Shown here piece by piece: positions 1 through 11,590 of a stretch of 64,000 nucleotides of DNA. Each line of letters opens with the position of its first letter. The first letter of the stretch is position 1. The position numbers and the translations under genes were made by a program. The notes under the pieces were generated by a model. It worked only from the letters and a program-made list of their open reading frames with translations. It ran no database searches and was not told where the DNA came from. Origin of the DNA: Diabrotica undecimpunctata (lineage: Eukaryota; Arthropoda; Insecta; Coleoptera; Chrysomelidae); the NCBI RefSeq assembly GCF_040954645.1, contig NC_092806.1, positions 80,927,943-80,991,942 of the forward strand, read 5' to 3'.

Positions 1-1209
1 CATCGAGAAACGGTAGGGATGAATCAGTTTCCACCTCCATCGTGAACTGGATACTAGGATGTATACCATTCAGATGGGTTCGGAAAGACACCAAAGCATC
101 CCTGCCATGGGGCCAAATGACGAATGTATCGTCAACATATCGTAGCCAACATGTGGGTTTGAGCATTGATGTGGATAGTGCTCGAGTCTCGAAGTCTTCC
201 ATAAAGATATTGGCAATCACAGGAGATAGAGGGGAGCCCATTGGGGCACCATTTATTTGTCTGTAGAATTGATTTTGGAAGATGAAATAGGTGTTGGACA
301 TACAATGTTTAATGAGAGATAAGTGGTCTTGTTGGATACTGTACTTAGTTTTCAGAATGTTTAGAGTTTCATCTATAGGAATGTTTGTAAAAAGTGAGAC
401 AATATCGAAACTTACTAGAATATCTGACGGTGATATAGGGTATTGTTTAAGAAGTTCGATGAAATGAAAAGAGTTTTTGACGAAGGATGAAGCATTTTCG
501 GCCAAAGGTTGTAGAGTTTTGGCCAAATACTTGGCCAATGGTTGTGTAGGGCAGTTGTATGCACTGACAATGGGACGTAGAGGAATATTGGGTTTGTGAA
601 TTTTGGGGAGGCCATATATTCGAGGTGTTCTTGAAGACTTTTCACGAGGAATTAGAGATTTTTTGATGTCAACAGGAAGAGAGGTTTTATTGATAATGGC
701 TTTTGTTGTTTTCTCCAGATAGGTTGTTAGATTATTAGGAATTGATTTGTAGTCTGGAGTGTTAACGAGATTTGAAAGTTTATTGATGTAAGAAGAAGTG
801 TTTAGGATGACGGTGGCGTTTCCTTTATCGGCGGGAAGAATGACTATCTGGCTTTTTTCTCGGATTGGCTAATGTTCTGAGCAGGAGGCTTTGAGTTTCT
901 AAGAACTCTAGAGATGTCTTGTCTGGTTATTTCAGCATCTTCGGAAGATAAACTGGAGATGGCTTCTTCAGTTTGACAGATGATTGTCTCAAATGGAATG
1001 TGACTTGGGGTAACAGAGTAATTGAAACCTTTTGCTAAAGCTTGAGTGGCAATGGCAGAAATAGGGGTATCAGAAAAGTTATGGACCACTGTAGTGAGTT
1101 CCAGCGTTGAGGTTTTTGGAATTTGTTCGGAAATGAGATGCAATAATTTACGCTTCTGAGTTTCACTCTTAGATTCGAAAGTGTCCAGTTTTTCCTCGAT
1201 CCTAGTCAT
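1..1209 (-). pseudogene. Penelope-like element reverse transcriptase (partial, one frameshift)
   Basis: Read on the minus strand, 843 down to 1 stays open to the window edge and encodes a reverse transcriptase of Penelope type. Visible landmarks are ILPADKGNATVIL (about 800-840), RIYGLPKIHKPNIPLRPIVS (about 555-620), SFDIVSLFTNIPID, GAPMGSPLSPVIANIFMEDF and the catalytic RYVDDTF near 122-142, then LPFLD at the edge. The N-terminal part, 1209-844, is in another frame starting MTRIEEKLDTFESK. The two frames meet near 848-856, where the pattern fits loss of one A from a poly-A run. The GIY-YIG endonuclease expected after the RT would lie outside the window. Penelope-like elements copy RNA by target-primed synthesis. 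Apart from the single shift the frame is clean, so this is a fairly young copy. Family confidence is high; the 5' end is not defined. Confidence 0.87.
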
Positions 1210-1479
1210 AAAATGGGTTGGTATTCGTGAAGTGGATGTAACGAATCTAGACTTTGTTTCTTTTATTCTCTAGCTACTTATCTTCGGATTTTAGGTGGGA
1301 TTGATAACTACAATATTGTAGAGCTTATGTATGGATGTGAGTCTTAATATCCTCTGAATTTGGCTGAGTAATTTATAGCTAAATCTACGTGATAAGTATG
1401 TATTAATATCACCCATACTAGCAAGGTTTATTCGACAGCAGAAGCATAGAGTTTAAGCGTCTACGTTTTAAGGCTGGAA

Positions 1480-2770
1480 GGATGTGCTTTCCATTTTTAG
1501 CTGACAAGTTCGCGGAGAATATTATTTTTCTGGTTCTAGTTTGCCATTTAGTTTTAAACAAAGATCTGTGAATTACAAAGTGTGTTTAAGGATTTCATGA
1601 CACTATTGGTTCAGGTATATGTTCAGATTTGTGAAAGCGGCTCTGTTAGGGACATTGAAGGAGCACACCTGACTTTTTCCAGGGTTTGGCTTAAAATGAT
1701 TTATAATCTATATATATTTTTTTAAGATATGATTTAGATTTTTCTCCACTTCAGCAACAAAAGTTTTTGGGTGTGCAACAATAGATGTATCGTCTACATA
1801 ATAAAAGTCCTATGGTATGGGTTGTGTAAATATTATACAGTGTAGTTGCCATTACGGTACCCCAAAGGAGACCGTTCTTCTACGTGCTCCATCTTCATCT
1901 TCTATGCTTACCATTGAGTGATACGAAAAATCTTCTGTTGTGTAGGCATACGCGGATAATACAAGTGAGTTTATTGCCTAAGGGGATATCACATAGATTT
2001 TGGAGAAATGTCCTTTAATTTAAAGTGTCGTAAGCAGCATTTAGATTGACAAATACCATTCCTCATGACTGATATTTTTCATATCCGTCTTCGCTGTGTT
2101 GGGCAAGATTTAGTATGTGTGACGAGCATGATCTACCCTATCATATATAGCCATTTTTGTCTTTAAATTTAAGTTTTTCTTTTATTATCGGTTTATATTA
2201 AGGATCATGTGCAGAAGTATTTTGTATAGCTAAAAAAATAAATAGATATATTGGCCGATAGCTTTTGTGGTTGTTGGAGTTTTTATCAGGTTTAAGCAAG
2301 GCAACAACTTAGTGTTTGCTTTGCTTGTCTACAGACTTTGGATATTAGCCATTGTTGTATTTTTTTGTCCAAATTTTATAATTAGTTTTGTGTTCAGATC
2401 CTCAGTCAGGAGCAGTAATATTGTTCATAATATACGTGGATAGTCGATCCAAACTCAACATCGTTGAAAGGTTTCCTCAGCTGACTGGTTTTGTCCTCCC
2501 TCATTTAAAGTTTTTCTTTGCTTCTTTGCCGCCATTTATTATGTTTATTTCGTTATTTTCAGCGATCAGATTAATACCAAATACCCTAGGTTTGGCCCTC
2601 TATTTGCTTCCTGCAGTAGAAATATGTCACATTTGTGTTAAGCGCATATATCTGATAAGCTTAAGTAAAGTAGAGTGTCTTTATCTCTAGATATGTCCTT
2701 AATATTTATAGACGTAATTAGAATAGTTGGTTCTAAAAAGGACCGATTTGACAACAATCGTATTGAACGG
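1480..2770 (-). pseudogene. decayed non-LTR retrotransposon (endonuclease plus RT fragments)
   Basis: This is the minus-strand counterpart of the better preserved copies at 24080-25340 and 39330-40650. Reading 2770 down to 1480, it has remnants of the LINE endonuclease start (a block matching FLVQKTHIGPN in the 24.1-kb copy) and RT blocks equivalent to AKVVTLLKPGNNSNDHKNYR, followed by a GLPWG-type block (about 1860-1880) and an ADD-type region. Stops and shifts are frequent. The 100-codon plus-strand frame 2388-2690 is antisense to this remnant and is not treated as a gene. A LINE of a clade with an apurinic-type endonuclease is the best reading; the clade is not certain. Confidence 0.6.
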
Positions 2771-4290
2771 GTGATTGAAGAATTAACCGATTAATTAATT
2801 ATTCATTACCCAGAGTACGCCCGATTGCGGTGGTCTTATTGTTACTTCAATTTTCGTGAAGGCTTCTACTTTGAACTCCATAAAATGACTAATCTTTTAC
2901 TTTTCAATAAACATTTAAATTTTACATACTGTTACTAGACTATATTTCGAGTCAGATTTGTATAGTAATAACTGTACTTAATATATAGTCTCTTTGTGAA
3001 AAGTAAATGAGCTTGTAATATCGGTTTACAACTCATATATGGATAATAAGGAAATAAACAGGTTAAAATGTGACAACAAATAGCTATATAACAGTATGAG
3101 ACAATATTCATATTCTGTGGCAAAATCATCATATTTGGGTTACATTGATATTTGTGGCAATCAGCTGTAAAAGTCATTGCCTTTTTTTCCTGTTGTATTA
3201 TATTTTAGCATATCATATTTTTAGTGAAATTGATCCTCAATTCGTCAATTTATATTTTATATGTTTTTAAAACAGCTGTGTTTCTATGCTCATTCGTTCA
3301 CATTTTGTAAAGCAGTCTGTGTAAATATAAGGGATTTATATAATCTTTTTGTATATATAATTTGTTCATTGATTTTACTTTTTAGATAGAGTTTCATAAT
3401 TATAGTTCTCTTGCTTTTATTTTCTATGGTAACACATATACATACCCAATTCAAAAGGGAGAAAACCAGCAAGTTCTAAATTGAACATAAACATTATTCT
3501 CTCTCTTTCTCCCTATATGTTATATAAAGATCATCGTCATCGTATAGTCAGAACGCAACAAGATTCTATTGCCTATTCTTCTTTTTGTCTCCTCATTCCT
3601 ATTGAAAATACAGCCACGTAAATGACGTTTTTAAAATTTATGTCAATATTTCTGAAGTGCCTTCTGTACTTCTGAAGTATATCTGAAGGATAATTTTTTT
3701 TAAGCCTAGTTCGTTTGATTACATGTAATTGATTTGATGATCCACAACAGATAAGAATTGATTGTAGGTAGGCTAGCAGGTGTTGATAAATATGATGGGT
3801 CGGTAGGTAGTCTCATTATTCCTAAATCTGACCATACGTTACCTCCGGCCTTCATTCGTGGACATCCTAAGGGAATTTTTTCTCTCGGGGTATCCTCCTA
3901 ATTTAACTTGGCAATGCAGTTATTGAGAGAGCCTTTGGATATAGCCAGCACAACTTTGGAGTAAAGAATTAGTTTCTTGTACGACGTTGCTATCTTTATA
4001 TATGTGTTTGACCTTGGAATTAGTTCTGTTCGGTATTGGTTAGTACTCGGACCTCTGTAAGTCGGAAAATACCTCTGACGACTTTTCTAGCAATCTTGAT
4101 CTAATTAATACGTTCTCGTCACGTATCCACACATAAGCACTGGTTTAATCACTATTTTAGATATCCTGATTTTAGAGATTCGAATTAGACTTCTGGATTT
4201 AAAAGTGTTATAAGGGTTATATATATACATGAGTTAGCTACCTGAATATTCCCTTTTATTTTTTATGTGACAACATTATCTACGATATCT

Positions 4291-5015
4291 ACTTGCTGGA
4301 GCGGATTTAAGGGATCATTGTAAACCATTATTTTTGAACATGGGTATTATGCCTCTACCTTCGCTTTATATGTATGCAACACTGTTGGAAATTCACGATA
4401 ATAAAAATAAGTTTACTATAAACTCCCAATTACATGATCATCTAACAAGATCGAGGGATTTAATTAGGTCACAACGATTCAGACTATCAAAGAGCACAAA
4501 GAATTCAATTGATATTCACTTGTATAACTATCTGCCTAACGAAATAAAAATTCTGTCTCCACCACTGTTTAAAAATAGGATCAGAAAGCATTTTTTAACA
4601 TATTGTTTTTACTCAAAGACAGAATACCTCAATACACCTTTATAACGTGTACCCAGTTTGGTCAGAATACTGTCGATTTACTATCTACATATCACATTGT
4701 ATTATTGCTATTAAAATGTACTAAGTTTTATGTATTAGTTTATTTAGTCATCGATTCGGGAATATTCTTAATTATTTGCACATTTTTGTTACTTCCATAT
4801 TTCAAAGATTTTTTATGTGACAGTTTAGGTTTGTTTTTTTTTTTGGTTAGAGATTTTTTTATCTTAAATTTTTAATTTTAATTCTTCTGCTAATACTTAC
4901 ATATGTATATTACTTTAGCCAATATGGTTAAGTTAATTTTAAGTTTACATTATTATATCTTTTATTGTATTTTTTATACGGACTTCAAACTTTATGTAAA
5001 GTGGTCAATAAACGT

Positions 5016-5066
<51 letters not shown>
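4291..5066 (+). mobile_element. 5'-truncated LINE 3' end with (ATCT)n tail
   Basis: The frame 4334-4645 ends a LINE ORF2: the block LYNYLPNEIKILSPPLFKNR followed by RKHFLTYCFYS is the C-terminal pattern common in CR1/Jockey-like LINEs. A 3' UTR follows, ending in a (CTAT)n run at 5017-5066. The right inverted arm has an uninterrupted site at 37965-38000, where the sequence corresponding to ctacgatatct runs straight into aagacg. This defines the insertion as roughly 4291-5066, flanked by short ATCT-type repeats that merge with the tail. It is therefore a clean case of an occupied and an empty site for one LINE insertion. Confidence 0.75.
5017..5066. repeat. (CTAT)n microsatellite tail of the LINE insertion
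   Basis: About twelve uninterrupted CTAT units. Frames 4903-5205 and 4965-5147 that run through it (repeating SIYL) are by-products and are not annotated as genes. Confidence 0.95.
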
Positions 5067-5067
<1 letters not shown>

Positions 5068-6164
5068 AGACGTTGCAATCTTTTAAAATTATATGGCTTT
5101 ATTGTTTCGTTATGCCCTACTCTAGATCCTCTCTTTTGTATGTTTAAGAACATTTATTTGATTTTCTCATTAGTGACTATTAGACCCCTTTTTTGCTGCT
5201 ACTAGCATTATTTTATAGCATTCTATTATTTAATTTATGGATTCAATCCGGATAGCAAATAGTTATTCTTCACTTTCTCGGAGAAATAATATTCTAACAC
5301 ACAAAATCCTATTAAATTGTCAAAACCTTTCTTGCATATTCTATTCACTTATGAGGAGCAGTAGCAATATCAGTACCATAATAAGGCGTATAGTTCTGGA
5401 CTGGCTAATTGTTAGATAATGAGAAGCAGAATTATCATTACCGAGTTAATGCATATAGGAATTGTTGCTTGAACTTTATTATTATTAAACAACACTATAT
5501 TTCCTAGTAAAATAATCATGAATTTACAGTAAGAAAAATTTTTGAACGTTGGTTATGAAAACATCATGTACATACCACCGGGTTCACTATGTCAATATCC
5601 AGCAAAATCCTTGTAATAATGATACGGGAAACCAAAGATGAAAATATGTTCCAAGAAACTCTGTGTTATAAAACAGTCGAATAAAATACAGATTCTTCTA
5701 CAGTCTCGCAAATGATTCTAAATTACAGATTTAATGAACAGCTTACTAAAATAGAAATAACGCCTATTTAAGATGTAATCCATTAACGGCCCATGGGACA
5801 AAGCACTCCTAGCATATACTAATGATATAGATCTCATAAGGAACTCTCCCGTCCACAAACTTCAATAAAGTGAAGAGAGTACGAAAAATGTTTCACTTAT
5901 AATCAACGAAATGAAAACCAATTACAAGCGAATCAACAGAAGAGACCAATTCAATACATCTAGATAAAATATTAAAGAATCACAGCGCATAATTCAAACT
6001 TTAGATCTATTTTAATACATGGATGCGAATCATGGACAAAATAGGGAAGAACTACGAATATATGAAAGAAAATAATAAGAAAAATGTTTTAACCTCATTA
6101 TCATATCGCTTACCAATCTGTATAGAATAAGAACATATACTGAATAAAGAAAGCTCTTATAACG

Positions 6165-6525
6165 ATATTGTTCAGGAAAATAAATTGCTTAAGGTAGATC
6201 GGACACATGCATAGACGTCAAGATGTCAAACTTGTAAAACTGGTATGGAAGGAAGTTAGCACAAAAGAATGCCACTTGGGCGTCTCAGTATGCAATGGAG
6301 AGAAAACATCAAATCATATCTCAAAAAATTAACATTTCGTTTGATTACAGATTCGTGGATAATCGATCAACTCGGAGAAAAGTTAGCGAAGACTCACCCA
6401 ATGTTGTAGCGCTACGTAACGATGATGATAAAGAGAAAGGAGAAACAGTGACAAAAAGCAACAAAAATGGACTAATGGAGCAAAGCTGCTTCAAAATCTT
6501 GATTGGAAGGGATTAAAATAAAAGT
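6165..6525 (+). pseudogene. LINE ORF2 C-terminal remnant
   Basis: Reading across frames, the plus strand gives HMHRRQDVKLVKLVWKEVS, then MPLGRLSMQWRENIKSYLKK. This is the usual basic tail of LINE ORF2 proteins (R.P.GRP..RW.DNI). A stop and shifts break it. The open frame 6295-6516 (starting MERKHQIISQKINISF) is in a different frame from the tail. It survives with few changes in the inverted copy at 35587-35366, probably only because the two copies are alike. Confidence 0.6.
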
Positions 6526-7179
6526 ATAAGAAATACAATGGATTATTGATGGATTCGAGAAACTTGAGACTTGAGAAAGGCACTCTGCCGAAACATCTGT
6601 AGTGATAAGATATAATTAATTTTGTGGAAATTTTGTAAACAAAGTTTTCAGTGTTTTATTGTTAAATAAAATGGAATTAACATACGACATTATATACGCT
6701 ATAATAACTAGACAACTTATATGATACGAACATACAAATCCCAAACTAAATAAATCCCAAACTGATACACCCAAAGCTAAAAACTATCGATGTTTATATA
6801 AAAGATGAAACCGTAACACACATGATCGTGCAATGTCGCGATGTCTGCACAACTTTATAAATATATTTAAAAGAATATTGACACCTACACATTATCACAT
6901 AATTGTGAACGGTTTATTACCTAAATACTAAGAAGTTTTCATTTTAATCTAAGAATATGTTTTATAATTTACGGTAAATTTAATGTATTTAAAATTTTAC
7001 AGGATCCGATATCGTAATAAGAAGTAAAATTTCACTACAAGGCCATGGAAACGTGTAAAATTTTACTTAGATACTTTATTTTACTAGATATTTTTTTCAT
7101 GAATATAATAAGTACAAACATATTAAGCTTTATTTTCTTATTGAACCGTATTTTATGAATACGGCACAATATAATGAAG

Positions 7180-7435
7180 GCAATATTGAAGATTGGCGAT
7201 TACTTTTTTAAACTCTTACCTATCTTTTGCAACGTGAAATATTTGTTCAACACTGAGGTTGGTCCAATCTCTAATATTTCTCAGCCAGATTTTTTCTTTC
7301 TTTCCAAGACTTTTCTTCTTTCTACTATTCCTTGCATGATGACTCGTAGAAGAGAGTATTTATCGTTTCATTTCGAGGTATTTCAATTTTGACCATTATT
7401 TCCTCTTTTTTGTCGACCCTCCCTAACGGTTTACC
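7180..7435 (-). pseudogene. LINE ORF2 C-terminal remnant (inverted copy of 33060-33345)
   Basis: On the minus strand the sequence corresponds to the block at 33060-33345 that reads LLYGVEAWTL and FEMWLYRRILKIPWT, including the region equivalent to VIMQGRVEG. It is more degraded here. The plus-strand frame 7174-7392 is its shadow. Confidence 0.5.
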
Positions 7436-9402
7436 CTCCAATCTCAGATATATGTTGTCAACAGACAACATACATTGATTTAATGTTGTTATTAATCAAA
7501 TAACATTTATGACTTTTATTAAATTTTGATAATCGTTACAAATCAAATCTTCTAGTGACATTTATTCTTTTAATTTTTACTTCTCGTTTAATGTCTATAT
7601 TTTGTTAGTTATTTTTAGAGTAAATATATGATGACTAAAAACGGATTGATCAAGAGTAGTGAATCGATGTCAAGAACCGCTATTCTATGAAGTTACCCTT
7701 CACGACGCCATCTTGTGGCGCTAGTTCCGTGACGCTCACCTCGGCATTTTACTGTAGAGATAAAAAAAAGTAATACAATGCGAGTAGAGAAGCTTTACTT
7801 TAAAAATATGCCATAAGCAAAGATATAAAAGTATTTTTGTCATTGTAGTATATTACATACTGTAATATTAACAAAATTTTTCATGATAAATATATTCTGA
7901 CATACGCTTTCTCTTGCCGCTAACAAACAGAAGTTTTTATTAACTTTTCGTTAATATAATTATGTAGGTATTTAGATTTTTAACTTTTTCTTACTATAGT
8001 GCTAGAACACAAAAGTAGTCATACTCTACTGTATTTTTTTCATGGGGGTTGTATTTATTAACTGTGTGATTGTATCTCGTATTTCAGTTCGTAAGATTTG
8101 TGTTGATTAATTTAATAATATTTCTGGAGTTACAAGTTTATTCTCAGTTTCTGTTGTTCCGTTTATTTGTCTGTGATATGTTATTCATTCTTCTCTAGGG
8201 ATGTACTTAATCTCTATCAATTCTTTGATTTGGTTTTTGCTCTCTTTCACATCTGTTTCAAACCCTCCGGCGGTCTACATTTTATATAAGCATTTTGTTT
8301 TACTTATCATTTTACTTTTACCTCTTTCAATAAAGTGTGTTTATTTTTCTTTCTCATAGAGCCTCTTTTATTTCTGTTTTTATGTTGGTATTATAATTTT
8401 TCAAATTAATATGACATTGTTTCCACTTGATTCTTTTGTTTCAGTTATTGCTCTAGCCTAATTTGATAGATTTTTTCCTTCAAATCATCAAATTTTTATG
8501 GTTTGTTTATATTTCTTTATAATTGAATTAATTTTTGTCCACTGTTAATTTTTCCTGTTTAATACTTGTTTGTAATGAAAATTTTTGTTTGACAAAATGT
8601 AGTATATCATTGATTTGGGTCCGCTTAATAAAAGTATACTTTCATTGATCTTGGTTACTAAAATATGTTATTAATTGTATATTCATTTTATGCGCACACA
8701 TTTTTAAGGTTTCTCCATTTTTATTTTTAGTACTTTCACATATTTACTTCGTGCCTATGCCGTTGCCAAATCTTTTATTTATATCTTTCATAATGATTCA
8801 TGCATATGTTGTTTTTATTGCCACCATCGTTTCAAGATCTTCATAATAGGTACTGAACTCTGAGTTCTATTGGTTTACTTGGTTTTTCGATAGGGGCCAG
8901 ATGTACTCGGACATTTAAAAAAGTAAATGGTTTGTGGTTAATTTTACAAATTCAAGGAAAATTAAACTGTTTTAAATAGTTCCATTCTTTGAAACAACAG
9001 TTTCATATAAATAATATTAATATTTGTTTTTAAATACCTTACGTATATTTCAACACTGGTATATAATGATTATCGCATGGAAAATATTAAAATTTGATAC
9101 CCTGACCTGTGCTTTATTTTTATTATCCTTTGTTGTATTGGCACATCTAGACATACAGCAACACATTTTGATTGTTGAACAAATTAGAAAATAAAACTAC
9201 TTTTCGTGGTGTGATACTTGTCACCTAACCTTGCCCAAAATCTTATACAAATAGTGGTAAAAGTTTCCGATAAAGACCAGCAGATGGTACAAGCATCGCC
9301 GCGCTCAATATCTATATACTATGAAATGTTTTTCATAGGGTTTTCAGTGTCAGATTTTTTTAAAACATCAAATCACATCTTCTGTTTGATTTTCTGTATT
9401 TA
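7436..9402. other. gene-free AT-rich part of the left arm
   Basis: No coding signal. 7660-7750 and 8200-8510 match the right arm in inverse orientation. The frame 9218-9403 starts at an alternative codon and resembles nothing I know. Confidence 0.6.
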
Positions 9403-9800
9403 GGTTAAAAGCGTAGTCGCAAAATTTCGGGCCAATGCTTTTTAAATGCATTCATTTTTTTCTAATCCAAAAAAGTATTTTTGAAAAATTTAAACGCAAA
9501 ATGAAAGAATACATTATTACTGAGGGTCGAAAGTCCCTGAAAACTTCTATAATATTTATTTTAATAAGTCACAGGAGTGAAAAAAAAAGAGAAAATTTAG
9601 TGTGATTTTTAATTTCAAATATCTCATTCAAAAAAACTTTTCGTTTATTCTAAGGGACTTTCGGCCCTCGGTAATAATGTAATCTTTCATTCTGCGTTTA
9701 AATTTTTCAAAAATATTTTTTAGTTTTCTCAGGATTCGAAAAAAAAAATGATTGCATTTAAAAAACATTGGCCTGAAATTTTGCGCCTACGCTCTTAACC
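9403..9800. mobile_element. palindromic foldback MITE
   Basis: The left end reads GGTTAAAAGCGTAGTCGCAA and the right end is its imperfect reverse complement, ending GCGCCTACGCTCTTAACC. The two halves match inward for most of their length (AAATTTCGGGCCAATGC against GCATTGGCCTGAAATTT-like sequence, and matching blocks GAAAGTCCC / GGGACTTTC). The element is thus nearly one hairpin of about 400 bp with no coding capacity. A second copy lies at 42809-43195. The superfamily is not identified. Confidence 0.8.
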
Positions 9801-10444
9801 ACTATTTTTTTCTTCCACGTTTCTTCTTATTTTAGATTGAGGTTATATTTACAATTCTTTTTGGAACGAGCTGTATTTTTTTTTAAATATCCATATTTTA
9901 TATATTTAACAGTAGGCACTCTACGGTTCGGCATGCTTTGTCAGATGCTGTTTAACATCTACTTGACTATTAATACCGTTTGAGAAATTTTTTCTCAGAT
10001 ACTTACATACATTTGATTTTCAATGTACTTTTAATGTTACTTTAATTGGTCAAGTAGTGTGTTCGTTTAGAGACTAAAAGTGCATATGCATTTTAACAAA
10101 AAATAATAATATATAAAATGGAAACTAGCCTTTTCCAAATTTATAATAGGTACTTTTTTAAATCTGAAAATAATTAAAGCAAATAATATGTTCCAAAATG
10201 TACCAGCTATAAAATTTAAAAATCTACTACTAATACAATTATTGGCAACATCGCAGGAGTGTAAAAGTGTACGCAAAAAGTTATATACGGTTCCCAAAAG
10301 TTCCCAAAAATGTTTTATCATATTACGGAGTCCACTTGATCCGACGTGTTGATCGGAGTCTACATATGGCGCTACACGACGTATATTCTCCTGGAGTTAG
10401 TATAATACCGTTTTAGTACGGAGCTCATATTAACCGCTAGATCT

Positions 10445-10469
10445 ATATATATATATATATATATATATT
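10445..10469. repeat. (TA)n microsatellite at the inner edge of the left arm
   Basis: A short TA run directly after the block accgctagatct, the same block that borders the AT runs ending near 11056 and 28377 in the other copies. Confidence 0.9.
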
Positions 10470-10981
10470 ATTGAAAAGAAGAATAAATATAAATGCTGTT
10501 TGGTGGTTTGCTTGGTGGTTTATAAATGCTGTGAAGAAAAATATCTTAAATTGGTGGAAGCTGATAATTGGAAAAAGTAATTTCACAAAAACAGGGATAA
10601 CCGAAGCTGAGAAGAAGACATTTGAGTGGTGATTATAATCTATATAGTGGAAAACAGTTCATTTAGGCATTCAGTGACAGAAAGGTACAAAATTTTGTTA
10701 ATATAATTTAATTAGTGTCATCACAATTTCAATTTTGAACATATTTTGTTTAAATTTTACATTGTCTATAGAATTTAATTAGTTTCATAAGAATTTCAAT
10801 TTAAAGATAGTTTATTTTAAATTTACATTGGCTAGGTTAGATATATATGTGTGTTTCATAATAGGTATAATAAAGATAATTTAAAAAAGTACTTACAAAC
10901 TAATTCTTTGAGAACCGCGATAAAAACCCTATATTATTAAAAAATACTCATTGCTCATCATTCAAACAAACAATACATCAT

Positions 10982-10985
<4 letters not shown>
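10470..10985. repeat. non-coding module also at 26424-27043, 27960-28290 and 42157-42289
   Basis: The blocks ttgaaaagaagaataaat, gctgataattggaaaaagta and ggtacaaaattttgttaata recur at 27990-28230 in the same orientation and at 26430-26900 inverted. The end (about 10850-10985) also recurs at 42157-42289. No reading frame is conserved. It behaves as a spacer unit always bordered by AT runs. Confidence 0.75.

Positions 10986-11056
<71 letters not shown>
10986..11056. repeat. (TA)n microsatellite
   Basis: An uninterrupted TA dinucleotide run of about 70 bp between two repeat modules. Confidence 0.97.
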
Positions 11057-11060
<4 letters not shown>

Positions 11061-11590
11061 TAGTGGATAATGTCAGCTCCATTCTAAAAGGGTATTATAC
11101 TAACTCCAGTAGAATATACACCGTGTATACTATTATCTGAGTAGCGCTTTATGTAGACTCCGACCAACATGTAGGATTAAGTGGACTCCACAACAGGATA
11201 AACCATTTTTGGGATCCGTATTTACCATTTTGCGTACACTTCTAAACTCCTGCGATGTTGCCAATAATTGTAATAGTAGTAGATTTTCAAATTTTGCAGC
11301 AGGTACATTTTGGAACTTGAAATTTATTTAAATATCCATCAATTTAGTCATGGAGGAATTTCAGGACTATTTGCTTTATATATTTTCAAACATAAGAAAG
11401 TATCTATTATAAACTTTAACTTTATTTTACTTTTTAGTTTTAATAAACAAGGCGGTAATTTATATTACTTGCTTTATATATTTTCAAACATAAGAAAGTG
11501 TCTATTATAAACTTTGAAAAGTTCAGTTTCCATTTTTATTAATTAGTATTTTTTGTTAAAATGCATTGGCACTGAAACATTTAGTCCATA
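11057..11590. repeat. module copied at 28378-28860 (direct) and 10067-10440 (inverted)
   Basis: It shares catctag, ggtattatactaactccag, gtagcgctttatgt, ccgaccaaca and a stretch ending tgcattggcactgaaacatt with 28378-28860. The frame 11310-11510 is not conserved in the other copies and is not called a gene. Confidence 0.75.

Larger units (their letters stand above)
1190..10446. repeat. left arm of a large diverged inverted duplication
   Basis: This stretch recurs in reverse orientation at about 28380-40905. Anchor pairs seen by eye: 1190-1460 with 40640-40905; 2388-2690 with 39717-39415; 3780-4060 with 38520-38220; 5330-5440 with 37720-37610; 6295-6516 with 35587-35366; 7660-7750 with 32275-32180; 8200-8510 with 31750-31430; 10067-10440 with 28850-28380. 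Similarity is obvious but carries many substitutions and small indels, so the duplication is old. Later insertions differ between arms. Apart from the LINE fragments listed separately I see no gene; ORFs here are short and composition-driven. Confidence 0.8.

Noticed and set aside
2388..2690. 100-residue plus frame with a close copy at 39415-39717 on the minus strand
   Set aside because: Both are antisense to decayed LINE copies; preservation reflects similarity of the two arms. No domain seen.
4903..5205. Frames with SIYL repeats
   Set aside because: Translation through the (CTAT)n LINE tail.
6295..6516. 73-residue frame conserved at 35587-35366
   Set aside because: Different frame from the LINE tail it overlaps; about six changes in 73 codons do not show selection without a larger comparison.
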